Source: Pisaster brevispinus (taxonomy: Eukaryota > Echinodermata > Asteroidea > Forcipulatida > Asteriidae). From it: a stretch of 64,000 bases of DNA. How positions within the stretch are numbered: position 1 is the first letter of the stretch; each line of letters opens with the position of its first letter. The stretch is from positions 496,001-560,000 of the forward strand of contig JAMKCF010000051.1 in assembly GCA_023634235.1 (NCBI GenBank), in the 5' to 3' direction. The translations under genes and the position numbers were made by a program. The notes under the pieces are model-generated. The model saw only the letters and a list, made by a program, of their open reading frames with translations, did not search any database and was not told where the DNA came from. Of this stretch, positions 24,186 through 35,684 are shown piece after piece.

Positions 24186-27036
24186 ATTTCCCTCTTGGTT
24201 TATTACTTGAAGTCTTACATTTATTTAATGAAATTGAAAGGTGACTCTGTGTGAGGAAAGGGACCTTTTCTTTTGGGAAGAACAGAATATATTCTATGGG
24301 GAACCAAGGAAAAATTGAAGCATGTTTGCATAATACTATCACTCTAGATAAATAAGAATGTATTGAGGGAGGGTGGTTAATGCTCTTATGTTAAAAATGT
24401 TTGTTTTGTTTCAAATCATGTTTGCTTTGTTGACTGATTGCAAAGGTCAGGGAAGCCTAGTTGAATGCAGCTTTTGTAGATGTGTGCAACATAATTCAGG
24501 TGACAATGACAAAATGGTCATGAACTTTTTGTTAACAAAATAATGTTTCACATTTATGCTAAGAATTCAGATTTGTCATTAAAAATCATTTAGTTAGTTT
24601 ATTTGTTTGTTTGTTTATTGGGGTGATGGGGTGTTTGTTTGTTTGGTTGTTTGTGAGATTCAGTCAAAGTTTTTTGTAAACATAGGGACATATTTTGATG
24701 ACATGCAATGGTACAAAGCTGTGTGCCAATTGTTACTCTTAGTGTACAACTCCATTCTCATGCTGGTTAACACATACACACTGACAATGAGATCAAGTGT
24801 ACTTGGTCAAAAAAGGTCCAATAAAATAACATGCATCATAAACCCCTCGTTATTGAAATATAATTTCAGTCAATTGCCTTTCATGTTTCTGACACAATCA
24901 GGCAGGCAAGAATTTGCTTCAATGTTTCAAAGTATTCAAATGACAATGTTATCCTTTCCTACCTGTATTCCTGTAGGTGAGTTTGTATTCAAAGCCCAGG
25001 ATTCGGTGCATCCATTGAAGAGGCTGTTGCAGAGGAAACACCATGTCGATAATCTGGGGTAAAGAGAAGGTAAAATAAAAACCTATTGAATATTCTTATA
25101 TTTTAACTTGTATCCCTGCCTTTGTATTTATTCTTTTGTTCATTTGTTTCAATTTTGTTTTTGGCAATTAGGGAACATTTTTAATGTCTCACTCAGTGAG
25201 CTTTCAAAATGAAAGTAATTCTAAACAATAATGATATATATCAACTCTGTACTTTGTCTTTGAATCTGTCATGTTTAACAGAGGAAGACTTTATAGCAAT
25301 ACTCCCAACTGAATCCACAAACTAACTAAACAGATGTCACTTGTTTCAGTATTTGTCTGCATTAATCATGGATAACATTCCTTTTTGTGTCCAGGCAACT
25401 CTTCTATATAAACTAATGAGTTAACTTTTACTTCAAACTAAAAATGTGTTCATACTCGTAATGAAAACACATGGCAAATTGCTCCCTTCCCAAATGCCCT
25501 TTCAGAGCCTCAAGGTAAAAAAGACAATTGTTTAGCTATATTTGGACTGAGGTATTTTATACAAATTGAATCACAGGAATTCAGATGGATCAGTTGTGGA
25601 AAAACAATAAACTGTTGGTTAAACTTCTTGTGTACACTAATGCCAAACATGACTTCTTCAGTGGAATCAGAGCTATCTACAGTCCGAGAACTCATGTACT
25701 GACCTTTCTGAGACCAAAGAATGTAGAAAAAGCTTTCTTAATAAAGGGTGTCCTGCTGGAAAGAGCACTTTATGGATCTTCTCTAGGAAGACTCCATCCC
25801 GGACAAATAAGTTTTACTAATTTTACCACACCACCAAAGTGTAGAGAAGAACTTGTTTATTTCCTAACTTTTGTTGAAGTGAAAGAATCCTCCAAACAGT
25901 TGAGAAACTCTATTGCACCTTTATTTGAGTATAGTAAGAGCTGATTCGGTTTTCCACTTACCATTCAAGGCTGAAAGTTACTGCATCATCGCGACAGTGA
26001 GCCTCATAAGAGAGTTGTGCATCCAATGTTGTGCAGACTGTTGTCCCTCAATTGAAGTCTAATGAAGGATGGTAAACATAATAGAACAGTGTTTAAATAT
26101 CAGTCTCCCTAAGTAAGTGATTTTCTCTCAACTCATCTAAGAAAATCAAACCCAGAAAGCCAGAGAAAGTGTCTATAAGATATCCTCAAGGCCAATATGA
26201 ACAAGTGGAAAATCAGCACAACTGCATGGTGGAGTCAGATCTATGAGGGCTGACTTCAGTTTGAGGCCCAATGAATGATACAAGAGATGGAAAAATGGGA
26301 AAGAGAGTACGGAATGTCTCGCTGCCTGAATCATGTGGCAGAGTAGTGGCATGCGGATTGGGCTCTCAGCCATCTGCAGACCCAAAGACATTGATTCTTT
26401 GATGGAGTTCATCTTACTTGATAACAAAGGACCACTGATAACCAGTCTTATTAGAACCAAATATGTTTTCATTCAAGACTTGACAAGAATCACATACAAA
26501 TTAAAAAGGTATCACATTGGTTTAGGTCCAATCTAATCAGAGAGTAACTCACATTTGAAATGATCCTCACATCAGGTCTCAGTAGAGAGAAAGCTGAAGA
26601 AATCTGTCTTCAATGTATTGCAGCTACATCCATTGTACAGTAGTTGAGATCATACAGTCGTGTAGGTTCCCGCCATGCATGTAGTTTGTTGGCTGCAGGT
26701 CTGTACTTCAGTAGACGGATATGAAACATCTGTTTTGAACATAACAAAACAACATTTCAGTCAAAATCATGGTTGAGATTCCTAAAAACCAGCACTTAAA
26801 TAAAAATGTTGTAAATGTACAAAATATAAGTACACACATTCCATGTGGTGGTCATTGCACAGACTAGCAACAGGTTTTTATATGAGATGTTAACTTTGCA
26901 CCGAAGCTAAGGAATACTTTGTTTTACCCATACATGAACATGGGCTTGTGAGAAGTTTTTGTTCTTGTCATTTAATACTTAGTCTAGTCACATAGTGTAC
27001 TCTGCCCCATAACGTGTAGTTGAAAGTTGAAAGGAC
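24186..27036. other. Non-coding stretch with unrecognised open frames
   Basis: Open frames at 24607-25062 (151 codons) and 25585-25944 (119 codons) on the plus strand are the longest here. Neither shows a domain I recognise. The first begins in a GTTT-rich tract and contains a GTGAGT donor-like site at 24977. I do not call genes. Confidence 0.4.
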
Positions 27037-27131
27037 TTAACTGATATCAAATAATAAAGCAATGAAGGCAACGGAGGCAAGAATCACCAATGCAACAAAG
27101 ATGATTGTTCCTGGTCTCGGCCTTGGTGCTG
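27037..27131 (-). CDS. Possible last exon encoding a C-terminal membrane anchor
   Basis: On the minus strand an AG acceptor-like site just beyond 27131 is followed by an open frame reading APRPRPG, then a strongly hydrophobic run (TIIFVALVILASVAFIALLF), then DIS and a stop at 27037. A short proline-rich linker, a roughly 20-residue membrane segment and almost no cytosolic tail would suit the end of a type I or tail-anchored membrane protein. The upstream pyrimidine tract is poor and no linked exon is proven, so chance is a real alternative. Confidence 0.18.
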
Positions 27132-27384
27132 CTATCAAAATGTTCCCATCAATTTTAAAATATTCTAAATTAAGGGCCCATTGCAAAATCAAACTGGCCT
27201 TGCACCGCTTGAAGTGGCAAAACAGATACCTTTCTTCCATCAAACAACTCCATAAGTATAGCTGGCATAATTTGTGAAATTTGCCTAAACATACACTGTA
27301 CACATGTATGTAAAAAGTGTGGTTTTTTCACCAAACATTTGGTCTACATGTACAAAAGAAGAAAAAAATATTGCTAAAGACTTT

Positions 27385-28011
27385 TTAAAGTAAACAAGTA
27401 AGTAAAATGTACACAATTTTGTTGTTATCAAGTATTAAACAACTACCTTTTATCTTGTTACAGTTGAAGGTTGTTGAGCAGCTCCTTGTATTCAGTCCTG
27501 CTGGATGCTCAAGCATGGTAGAGTGGAAACAGGAGTCCAAGCTGTCCAGAGACAAAGAAGAAGCTGTCCACAGTACATTGAAAGTTTTCAAGCAAATCTC
27601 AATGCGGAAACATCCAGTAGTTGGCCATGAGAGGCAAACATGGTACTCCACACTGTTATGCAACTGCTTTACTGCTGTTTGAAGATTTTTCTTGACATTT
27701 TGAGAGCTGAACAAATGGCAGGAGTCCTCCAAGAAAGTTTTCTGGCAAATCTCACTTGGGAACATTTGAGAGGGAGCTTGGTACTCCATTTCCAGGGACC
27801 AGTAAGCAGATAGATATGGGAGGAGACTTGGTGCACGCATACATGTAGATGTACACTCCACACAGTATGAACAGGTAACTAATTCAAAGTTGTGTAAAGG
27901 TTTGTAAATGTTGAAAGCTGTCGAAAAGTCATTCCCATGTTGACTAGGTTGGCAAAGGTAAATCACATGCCTCATAAGTCTGTGATTTCTTTCCAAAAGT
28001 TGCAGAAACAC
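27385..28011 (-). repeat. Diverged tandem repeat carrying the longest open frame (208 codons)
   Basis: The minus strand is open for 208 codons, the longest frame in the window. The DNA is a diverged repeat of about 160 bp: TGGTACTCCACAC-like text near 27640, 27780 and 27855, and AAATCTCA contexts near 27595 and 27745. The repeat keeps its frame: EICLKTF and EICQKTF recur in translation about 60 residues apart. No family is recognised. It may be remains of a repeated exon or a repeat that happens to be open. Confidence 0.45.
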
Positions 28012-28186
28012 ACTTGTTGATAATGACTTCCATGTGTTGCATCAGGCAGTTTTAAACGTTTTGCCCACAGTCTTACAGTATTTGTCTAAAGCAAGTCCTC
28101 TGCAATGCTGTTGACCGTTTAAGCTTTTTTTTAAGTCGAAAGCAAACAACTTAGACTATCCAAGAGCATCTTTAAGGCCAGTACTT

Positions 28187-28722
28187 TCATTGCTTATAGC
28201 TTATTGTTCTGGTTTTTCTCTTGGTTCTTGTATATATTGGTACAGCATACTTTGCAACATGCTCTGGGTTCATGCATTGAGTATGGATAAGTTTAGACGG
28301 CTTTCTGCTGATGTAGTACAAAGTATCAGCATAAGTTGTAGACCTCTGAAGGATATTGTTGTAATCATCAGGCACTATTTGGAGCTCTATTGTTGCACCA
28401 TCTATTTCTCTTGGATTTTTAGGTGAAGCATGAGTTCCAGTACTCTGTTGGTGTATTTGGTGAGTAGTGAACAAAGTTTGGGGTTTTCAATTGTTTCGGG
28501 CATCTACCTTAATCTTGAGATTACATAGTAGCACTGTTTGAACCTGCTCTTGGTTCCCGTAGTGAGCACTGGTTCAAATATGGGGCTAGATTGTCACATT
28601 GTATACATGTATGTACTCTTCTTGATGAAAGTCGGAACACTGCGCAATGCTGTACATTTTGGGTTCATGTGGCGAGTATTGTACTAAGTTTGTCATGATA
28701 TCTGTTCAAGTACATCCCAAAT
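28187..28722 (-). repeat. Diverged repeat units related to 28.8-28.95 kb
   Basis: Segments such as TTGGTTCxxGTAGTGAGCACTG (about 28550), TGGGTTCATGxGGCGAGTAT (about 28665) and GGTGAGTAGTGAACAAAGT (about 28455) resemble each other and the block at 28880-28945. A minus-strand frame (28187-28474, 95 codons) covers part. This looks like an old tandem family continuous with the next block. Confidence 0.4.
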
Positions 28723-29136
28723 CTACTGATCAGAACTGCTGTCACTGTGAATTTCGAGTTTAGCATTAGTTCTACTATTTATGGTATTGTTGAACGCATT
28801 GGGCAGTGCTAGAGGCTCTGTTGTTGCAACATCTACATGTTCTCTTGAGTTGAAGGAGCACCATGAGTTGCAATAAGTACTTTCTGGGTTTAGTGGTAAG
28901 CACTCAGCCAGTGTGTGGGGTTCTCCATCGTTGTGACACATACATTTATCTGTAGGCCCCCTATGTGTCTTCTTGACTGTTTGCAGTGTGAGTTTACAGT
29001 GCTGCAAACCTCTCTCTGAGTTGTGCACTAGTTCATAAAAGTTTGAAGTGCAGTTTTCACCTTCTCTATGGATTCTTGTTGTGAGCAGCTCATTCTGGGG
29101 CATTGTTACATTGTAGCACTTGATGTATTCCTCCAT
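28723..29136 (-). other. Open minus-strand block with a cysteine-rich translation
   Basis: A 137-codon frame begins MEEYIKCYNVTMPQNELLTT and contains a CMCHNDGEPHTLAEC-like stretch with several cysteines, ending in SDSSSDQ. No domain is recognised. A diverged copy of its 5' half lies at 32168-32320, where the matching ATG survives but the frame is broken by an early stop and an indel. That suggests either a decayed gene fragment or simply a duplicated non-coding block. Confidence 0.3.
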
Positions 29137-29365
29137 GGTTTGATCAGTTCAAACAGATGTTAAGACCGTCCGGTGCCTGGCAGTGCCTTGTCTTTCTGTG
29201 ATGTATTCAGCTTGCTGTCATAACTTGCAGGTAGCTTGTGTAGATCTTATATGTTGCCCGTGGGAAATGAGGACAAAGCAATCTGGAGGTAAGACGAATA
29301 AAAGATCAAAGATTTAATAACCTTTACTTGTACACTCTACATACCAAATCAAGTACATGCATTGC
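29001..29365. repeat. Duplicated block, copy 1 of 2
   Basis: Aligns in the same orientation with 32168-32530. Landmarks are GCTGCAAACCTCTCTCT, TTGTGxTCAGxTCATTCTGG, TCCATGGTTT, TTTCTGTGxTG and TCAAAGAxTTA, in the same order in both. The copies are 3.17 kb apart and moderately diverged. Confidence 0.75.
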
Positions 29366-29952
29366 TGTTACTTCTGTTTATGCAAACACCTAATAAGAGA
29401 AGTATGTAATTTGGCCAGGCTTATGTACCTGTAGCTGAACAACCCTGCACCATTTATTTTAACACACTTCAATATCCAAAATTAAATTGAACTAGACATT
29501 AGGTGTTTGTGAACAAACACAAAGCTGTTCCGGTTTTATGATATGACTGTATGATCCAGACCCTGAAATGAACCCTGAAATTTAGGCAATTAGACAATAA
29601 CTCTAAATCTAACACAAACCCCCAATTTGACTCTAACTGTGCAAAAATCCCAAACCATAAAGCTTACCGGTAAGTGCAGTCATGTTTTTAAATAAAATGT
29701 TTACATGTGCTCTATGCTACAATACTGCACACAAATTAAGATTAAACGACTTGTCGGTTAGGGAACAAAAATTGTTTGATTGAACTTCCTACTCGGACTG
29801 CAAGGAAAGATCAAAACGAGGCCATGTTTTTTAAATGAAATGTTGCAATTGTTGTAAGCTACAATACAACAAAAACATTACGACTGTATGGCATTTTGTT
29901 CAGAAGATTTGGGTTTTTTTAGTATTGAGCTTCCTGTTGTGACCAGAAGAAG

Positions 29953-29969
29953 AGGTCAAAGTGGGGTCA
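29953..29969 (+). promoter_or_regulatory. DR5-type nuclear-receptor half-site pair
   Basis: AGGTCA, five bases, GGGTCA. Direct repeats with five-base spacing are the classic retinoic-acid-receptor type of element in chordates. Binding here is inference from motif only. Confidence 0.4.
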
Positions 29970-30088
29970 TTGTTTTTGTTTAAATGTTGAAATTTTTGAA
30001 GCTTCAAAACAACAGAAACGTTACGACTTTATGAAATGTGGTTCAGGAGATATGATTTGTTGAGCTTCCTGTCTGGGACAGGAAATAA

Positions 30089-30105
30089 AGGTCAAAGTGA
30101 GGTCA
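30089..30105 (+). promoter_or_regulatory. Perfect DR5 half-site pair
   Basis: AGGTCA, spacer AAGTG, AGGTCA: an exact DR5. Neighbouring units have AGGTCA then AGATTA (30229) and AGATCA then AGGCCA (29808) at the same spacing, so the geometry is a property of the repeat unit. Confidence 0.45.
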
Positions 30106-30330
30106 TGGCTGTACATAAAATTTCGTGTTGTAAGCTACAATAAAACAAAACTATTACAACTTTATGACATGTTGTTCAGAAGAAATGATTTGTTAAAGTT
30201 TTGAGCTTTCTGTTTGGACCGGAAGTAAAGGTCAAAGTGAGATTATTGTTTTGAAAAAAATTGTTGCAATTGTTGTAAGCTTCAAAACAACACAAACAAT
30301 ATGACTTTACGACATGTGGTTCAGGAGATA

Positions 30331-31424
30331 TACATTTTTAAAGGAATAAGCTTTGAATTACTGTAATTTGACACCTGATGACGTCACAGAAAAAAATTGT
30401 AGTTTTCATACTAATACATTTCATAAGGAACACAATGGTATAAAACTTATTCCCATCTTTTGCATTTTAACAAAAACCCTAAACGTACGTAGGAATTACA
30501 TGTGTTGCTCATGCACAAATCGAAGGAGCTGTGCACAAAGCAATTGGTCCTCTACCGGTTAGGATTCGAATATCAAGGTAATCTCCGTTGCCTTGCCGTG
30601 ATTGCACAATCACGGCGTAATCAGCAAGCTAGCCATGGTGGCCGATTTGCTACTTTATAATTAATTGTTTAAAAAACAATGTTGTTTGATTAGTTTAAAT
30701 GACCTAAATAATTCTTTGTAAAAACATTTGTGTTCTAATAACGATTTGTGAATTATGGGTAACTAAAATTCCACTTATTTTGAAATTAATGGTTTTTGAC
30801 CAACTAAATACTCCACTTTTCAGAGCCATGGGTTTTTTACACAGATACAAAACGCACAATAAATGGCGTCATGTTGACGTCTTCCAGCATTTTAGACCAA
30901 TAAACAGTTACACAGTATCCAGCAAGTAGAAAATCAAAAAAAGTTTGATGATCGGACGTGTACTATAATTGTGCTCGACCCCGCCCCAATGCAATACATG
31001 TTTTTTAAAACTGTTTGCAGTACCGGCAGCCTCTTGTCACCATTAGGCACGCTTGGTGGTCTGGTGGTTAACCAACTACAATTTCATGTTCTTCATTGTC
31101 ATTATAAAATCAGACTTTGGTAGTAACCCAGATAGCATCATAACTTAGTACCGCATTGGGCCATCAAAACAGTTTTATTGCTGACTTAACCCCATTTGGT
31201 CATAGCCCCTGTCGCATTTTGTCATTGTATGGTTTTTGTTATAAATGGTTGACACTATTTAAGAATCCTGAGGAAAAATGACAGATGTTTTGGCTTAAAA
31301 CCCTTATGCTAAAGGTGATGTACAAAATGGTTGCCGACCGTATGCCAACATCAAATATCATTACAAAGCCAGTTTTTGAACATAACGTTTTGCCTTAACA
31401 TCATTTGCAGACTTAACAACCTAT
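30331..31424. other. Non-coding stretch
   Basis: No gene is recognised. A perfect CRE-like TGACGTCA occurs at 30379-30386. Confidence 0.5.
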
Positions 31425-32110
31425 CATCAAGACTGACCTAAAGCCAACATAATATAATTGCTGCAACATATCAACACAACTTCAATGTTTTCCATTTAAA
31501 ATCCATGTCGGATTACCAAAACAAACAAACAAACAACACATACATCAGTGTTTCAATTGTTGTGTTGTCCACAATGTTGTCCCCAAAATGATTGGCAATT
31601 AGTACCAAAAAAATCGCCAAATTGTGCCAATCAATCTCCAATAATGGTTCAATGTTAGTTTGTTGATCAATTGCTAACGTTGCCAATGCCAACAGATTGG
31701 ACTACTGCCACCGTGGCCCAATGAATAAGCTTAAATGCTACCAAACAATGTCTCAACACTGATCCCCAATGTTAAACCATGTAATGTTGCCGACCTAAAG
31801 CCAACATTAGTCCTATACATTGAAAACCAACACATTGCCAGTATTACTCTTCCACAACCAGCCAATGTTGGCTCAACATTGATCGCCAAGATAAACCAAT
31901 GTGTTAATGTCGACCTAAAGCCAACATTGGTTCTACGTTGGAAACCAACACATTGCCGATATTACTTTACATCAAATGACCTAAATTGGCTCAACATAGA
32001 GTGCCGACATGACACCAATGTGGTTATGTCGACCTACAGCCAACATTGGTTCTACGTTTGAGCTAATACAATACCAACGCCAACATTGCCGACCAAAAGC
32101 CAATGTTGGC
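31425..32110 (+). repeat. 120-bp tandem array rich in GCCAACATTGG palindromes
   Basis: CGACCTAAAGCCAACATTGG-like unit starts lie at 31791, 31911 and 32030 (spacing 120 and 119), with a partial unit at about 31425 and loosely related text between. Each unit mixes CCAACATTGG and CCAATGTTGG, so units can fold on themselves. The 108-codon frame at 31735-32061 is a by-product. Confidence 0.8.
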
Positions 32111-32167
32111 CCAATGAATGAATGTTATCTGGGAAAGCACTCTTGATTCGTTGCTCTGAGATTAAAT

Positions 32168-32530
32168 GCAGCAAACCTCTCTCTAAGATGGACATGAGTT
32201 CAATAAGAGTTTAAAATGTACGTACCTTGGTTACCTCCTGGGTTTGTGTTGTGATCAGTTCATTCTGGCCGTCGTTACAATCAACTACTCAGTGTAGTCA
32301 TCCATGGTTTCCATCAGTTCATATAGAGTCAGTACATGTCCAAGTGTGTTGTGTTTCTGTGGTGCCTCTACATCTTTAACTTGGTGTTGTATAATGTGTG
32401 CAGCTGGTGTCGACATCTTATGTTGCAAAACGTCATGTCTTCATAAAAGAAAGAAAGTTTCAAAATCAAAGAATTAGTTATCTATGTAGACACACTACAA
32501 TCCTACCTCAGATTCAAATACATACCTTGT
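32168..32530. repeat. Duplicated block, copy 2 of 2
   Basis: The partner of 29001-29365. Its minus-strand equivalent of the 29136 start codon is conserved (ATGGATGACTAC) but is followed by a stop after six codons. Confidence 0.75.
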
Positions 32531-34084
32531 TGGTTAATGGGATGTTTCTTACAGAAACTAGGTGTATTTTTGGCAAAGCCAGTTAATTTTTAGCTGATGG
32601 ACCACGGGGCTGGAATACTTTTGAAGATGCATGGCCGGTGTTTAGATGATAGGATTTTTTTTTTAGATTTTGAAACATCAATAAAAAAGTTACAACTTTT
32701 AACATTGGGAGCTTTAGATGCATGCACTTTTGTTTTTAACTGGAATAAGCAAGTTAATGAATATTTATGACTCTTGTGACCTCTTGGTGCTGTGGGCTGG
32801 TCATGGCCTACACACACATACGCATGCTGTGCATTTTGTGTACTGTTCATGATCTTTATAATCACCCACTGTTTGTAGCTTGTGTAGATGTAAACTGAGT
32901 TGGTTTTAATCACATTCTTCATATGGGATAATCGAGCTATAAGGGTTATTGCATTTTTATCGCATAGTTAAGGCATTAACCATTTGCGTTAGTGCGTTTT
33001 CCGCGCTGTTAAAATCAACATTTACGCTAACACACTTCGTAACCTTCGTAACACTTCTTCAATCTGGTGGTTATAAACTGTTGGTCATGTTACTGACTTG
33101 TTAGTAAATCCCATTGTTCACACCCAATGTTGGCCTTAAAACAAAGCTAAAATAACGTCAAACCCATTTAGTACTAATCACTTTCAACACTAATAGGATA
33201 TTCTAACGATAGGCAGTAATGCGTTTTCACCGCATAATCACATACAAAATCAAAAGATTTTTTATGTGATTATGTAATCACATAATGACACTATCTACCC
33301 CGTCAATGGCGAGTTCTGCACATTTAATAATCAGGTAATTGAAAAGTTTTGAATCAAGTGATGCAAACTTAGTATTCACGTTATTGACCAATATTTGACT
33401 CCAGTTTTTTACACCTAATAATCACGTTTTTGGCTGTTCTTGTATTTGTTGTATTAACCACATTATTGACCTGTTCTTGAATCATTTCATTGTTGCATTT
33501 TTTTTCACATTTCTTTGTATGGCAATTAGTTAATTGATATCATAATTGGTAATTACATCGTACCAAGGCTACATGGTCTTGTGTTGTTTATTTATAATTT
33601 AAAGTTCACGTTTTTCCATTTCATTACATTTTTGCAATGAAACGAAAGCCTGGATAGTAAAAGCATGCTGCAAATTCATTTTATTTTTTATTTCTGCACT
33701 TTTAAAAGATATTGCAGTTTGCATATTTAATGAGGCGTATATCCAATGTTGAACTGACGTTAAAATAGAGCCAACGCGGTTTAGTGACAATCTTTGCAAA
33801 AAGAACATTGTCACTTTAACAAAATTTGCTTTACTAAAAGTATCAAACTTTGATTAGGCTTTGGATGTAGCTAGGGCTTCCTTCTCCCCTGATACCAACC
33901 ATCGTCTTTTAAACTAAAAGTATGATTATCCTGATAATGGAACAGGACAGTGTACACCGTACACCAGTTAGATTATGGAAAATGTGCACATTTGCTTACA
34001 GTATGTGATACAAAATTGCATTAGCATTTGTACATTATGTAGGCAGAATATTGACCTTAACCCTCGAGGATGCGAATTACGTAA
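32531..34084. other. Non-coding stretch
   Basis: No gene is recognised. Around 32960-33300 there are GCGTTxxxxCGCA- and TTATGTGATTATGTAATC-like short palindromes of unknown meaning. Confidence 0.45.
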
Positions 34085-34385
34085 TATGTGACTGTATGAC
34101 AAGACCATTACTATAGTTTGTAGTAGGTTTGGTGAAATCTTACCACACCCAGGGATAAAGCTATACACCCATTATTATCAATCCCAAGACCTTTCAAGGG
34201 GTTTGTAGATGTTGTCAGTCATAATAATTGTAAAACAAATCATTTACAATGTTATTTTGGTAAAATATTTTGCTAAATACAATCCTATAAATGCATACTT
34301 CCGAATGCATACTGTATTGCGGGACACTAACTATAGTTTATAGAAGGTTTTTACGAAATCTACTACCCCTCCCCCCCCCCCCCCC
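34085..34385 (+). repeat. Duplicated segment ending in a C run
   Basis: ACTATAGTTTGTAGTAGGTTT (about 34111) and ACTATAGTTTATAGAAGGTT (about 34330) lie in matching contexts (CTGTATxxC before, GAAATCT after), about 220 bp apart. The second ends in a 15-base C run at 34371-34385. Confidence 0.6.
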
Positions 34386-35684
34386 GACACACATATGGAT
34401 GTTTGGGTTAGCATGGTGTCTGTTACCTTGATAAAGGTCAACCAGTCTCACACAGGCTTCATCTGATAGCTACAATACAGAATGGTTGATGGTTGTACCA
34501 AGTACCCTATCCCTTGAGACTTTGCCAAGATTTATGTGTACAAACAGATGGCAGCCCTCCCGACCGCAGGATTTGTATTGAGATTTTCAAGGTGAATGAA
34601 CTCTACCCTGTGCAAATAACACCTGCCATATGTTTCTGCATGGTTTGATGGTGGACTGCCCAAAAGTTGAATTTTTTTTTAATTTCCTGGGCGGAATTAT
34701 GGGAAAAAAGGGCAAAAACCTACTACAGACTGTAGTATTGCCCACTCCCTGGTCTGTTTTAATCTATAGGCCAGGAAATGCATTTTTACCTGAATTTCGA
34801 CTCCACAAAATGACATTTCCTCATAAGAAACTTCAGGGTATTTCCGAATTATATTGCAATCTCCAAATAACAAAAGTAAGTTTCACAAACTGCGTGTACA
34901 AAAAATCTCATATGCTGCGTGCACAATTAAATTAAGGAAGCCATGATCAATAGGTGGCGCTATTTTTAAATGTTCATTTTAAAAACTGAAAAAGCTCAAA
35001 ATAATTTAAATTTCTAAAACCCCCAAACAAGATAATTTTGAATAATTTAAGGTAACAATATGGTACAACAATTTAAAACAAAACTGTCATAATTTATATA
35101 TAAAAACATATAAATAGGGCATAATAACATGGTTCCAATCTTAAGCTGTGCATGCTATGACATACTTAGTGAGTCAGGGTACCTATTTAAGTAAACAATA
35201 CCACACACTGCAGTGGTGGAAGGAGCACATGGTTTATGTTAATTTGTTATGACTGGAAGTCAGTCGGCTGAGCTCAACAACAACCCAGTTATTCAGGGTA
35301 AATACTTTTTATAATTTGTTGAAAATTATTATTTAATCTTTAGTGGAATATTTATTTTGCAAGCCTCAATTTGTTTGAGAAAGTAGAATATTATTTATTC
35401 GTATTAATTACTAATTTAGTAATCCAATTATAACTTTTTTAAAGACTAGTAAATAGTACACTAGTAGTAGTACTAATTTTTGAGAGTTTTTTTTATTCAA
35501 ATAAATTGGCCCTTGGCATGAGTATTTCGGTGTATTTGGACAAACTTATTAAATGCTCCATAAAAAGCAAACAAACAAACAACAAGCAATTAAACAAAAC
35601 AGTTTCATCTTAATTAAATAAAAATATTGAGGCAATTTAAAAAAAATCAATTTTTATATAATTTTTTTTAAGCCATTGAAATTA
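34386..35684. other. AT-rich non-coding stretch
   Basis: No gene is recognised. The open frame 34630-34935 has no recognisable domain. A CTCF-like motif lies at 34947-34961. Confidence 0.45.
34947..34961 (+). promoter_or_regulatory. CTCF-like motif
   Basis: TCAATAGGTGGCGCT matches 13 of 15 positions of the vertebrate CTCF core CCASYAGRKGGCRSY. Candidate only. Confidence 0.25.

Larger units (their letters stand above)
29690..30330 (+). repeat. Tandem array, 131-150-bp units, each with two spaced half-sites
   Basis: The anchor TGTAAGCTxCAAxAxAAC recurs at about 29712, 29862, 29998, 30129 and 30273. Between anchors each unit has a GAGCTTCCTGTxxGGACxGG segment, then an AGGTCA-like pair, then a purine-rich stretch and ACTTTATGACATGTxGTTCAG. 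Four successive units keep two half-sites exactly five bases apart (see separate entries). Confidence 0.85.

Noticed and set aside
24607..25062. 151-codon plus-strand open frame as a gene
   Set aside because: No domain is recognised, the start lies in a GTTT-rich tract, and a perfect donor-like GTGAGT cuts the frame. This length is not rare by chance in 64 kb read in six frames.
25585..25944. 119-codon plus-strand open frame as an exon
   Set aside because: No domain is known, and no convincing splice sites or neighbouring exons were found.
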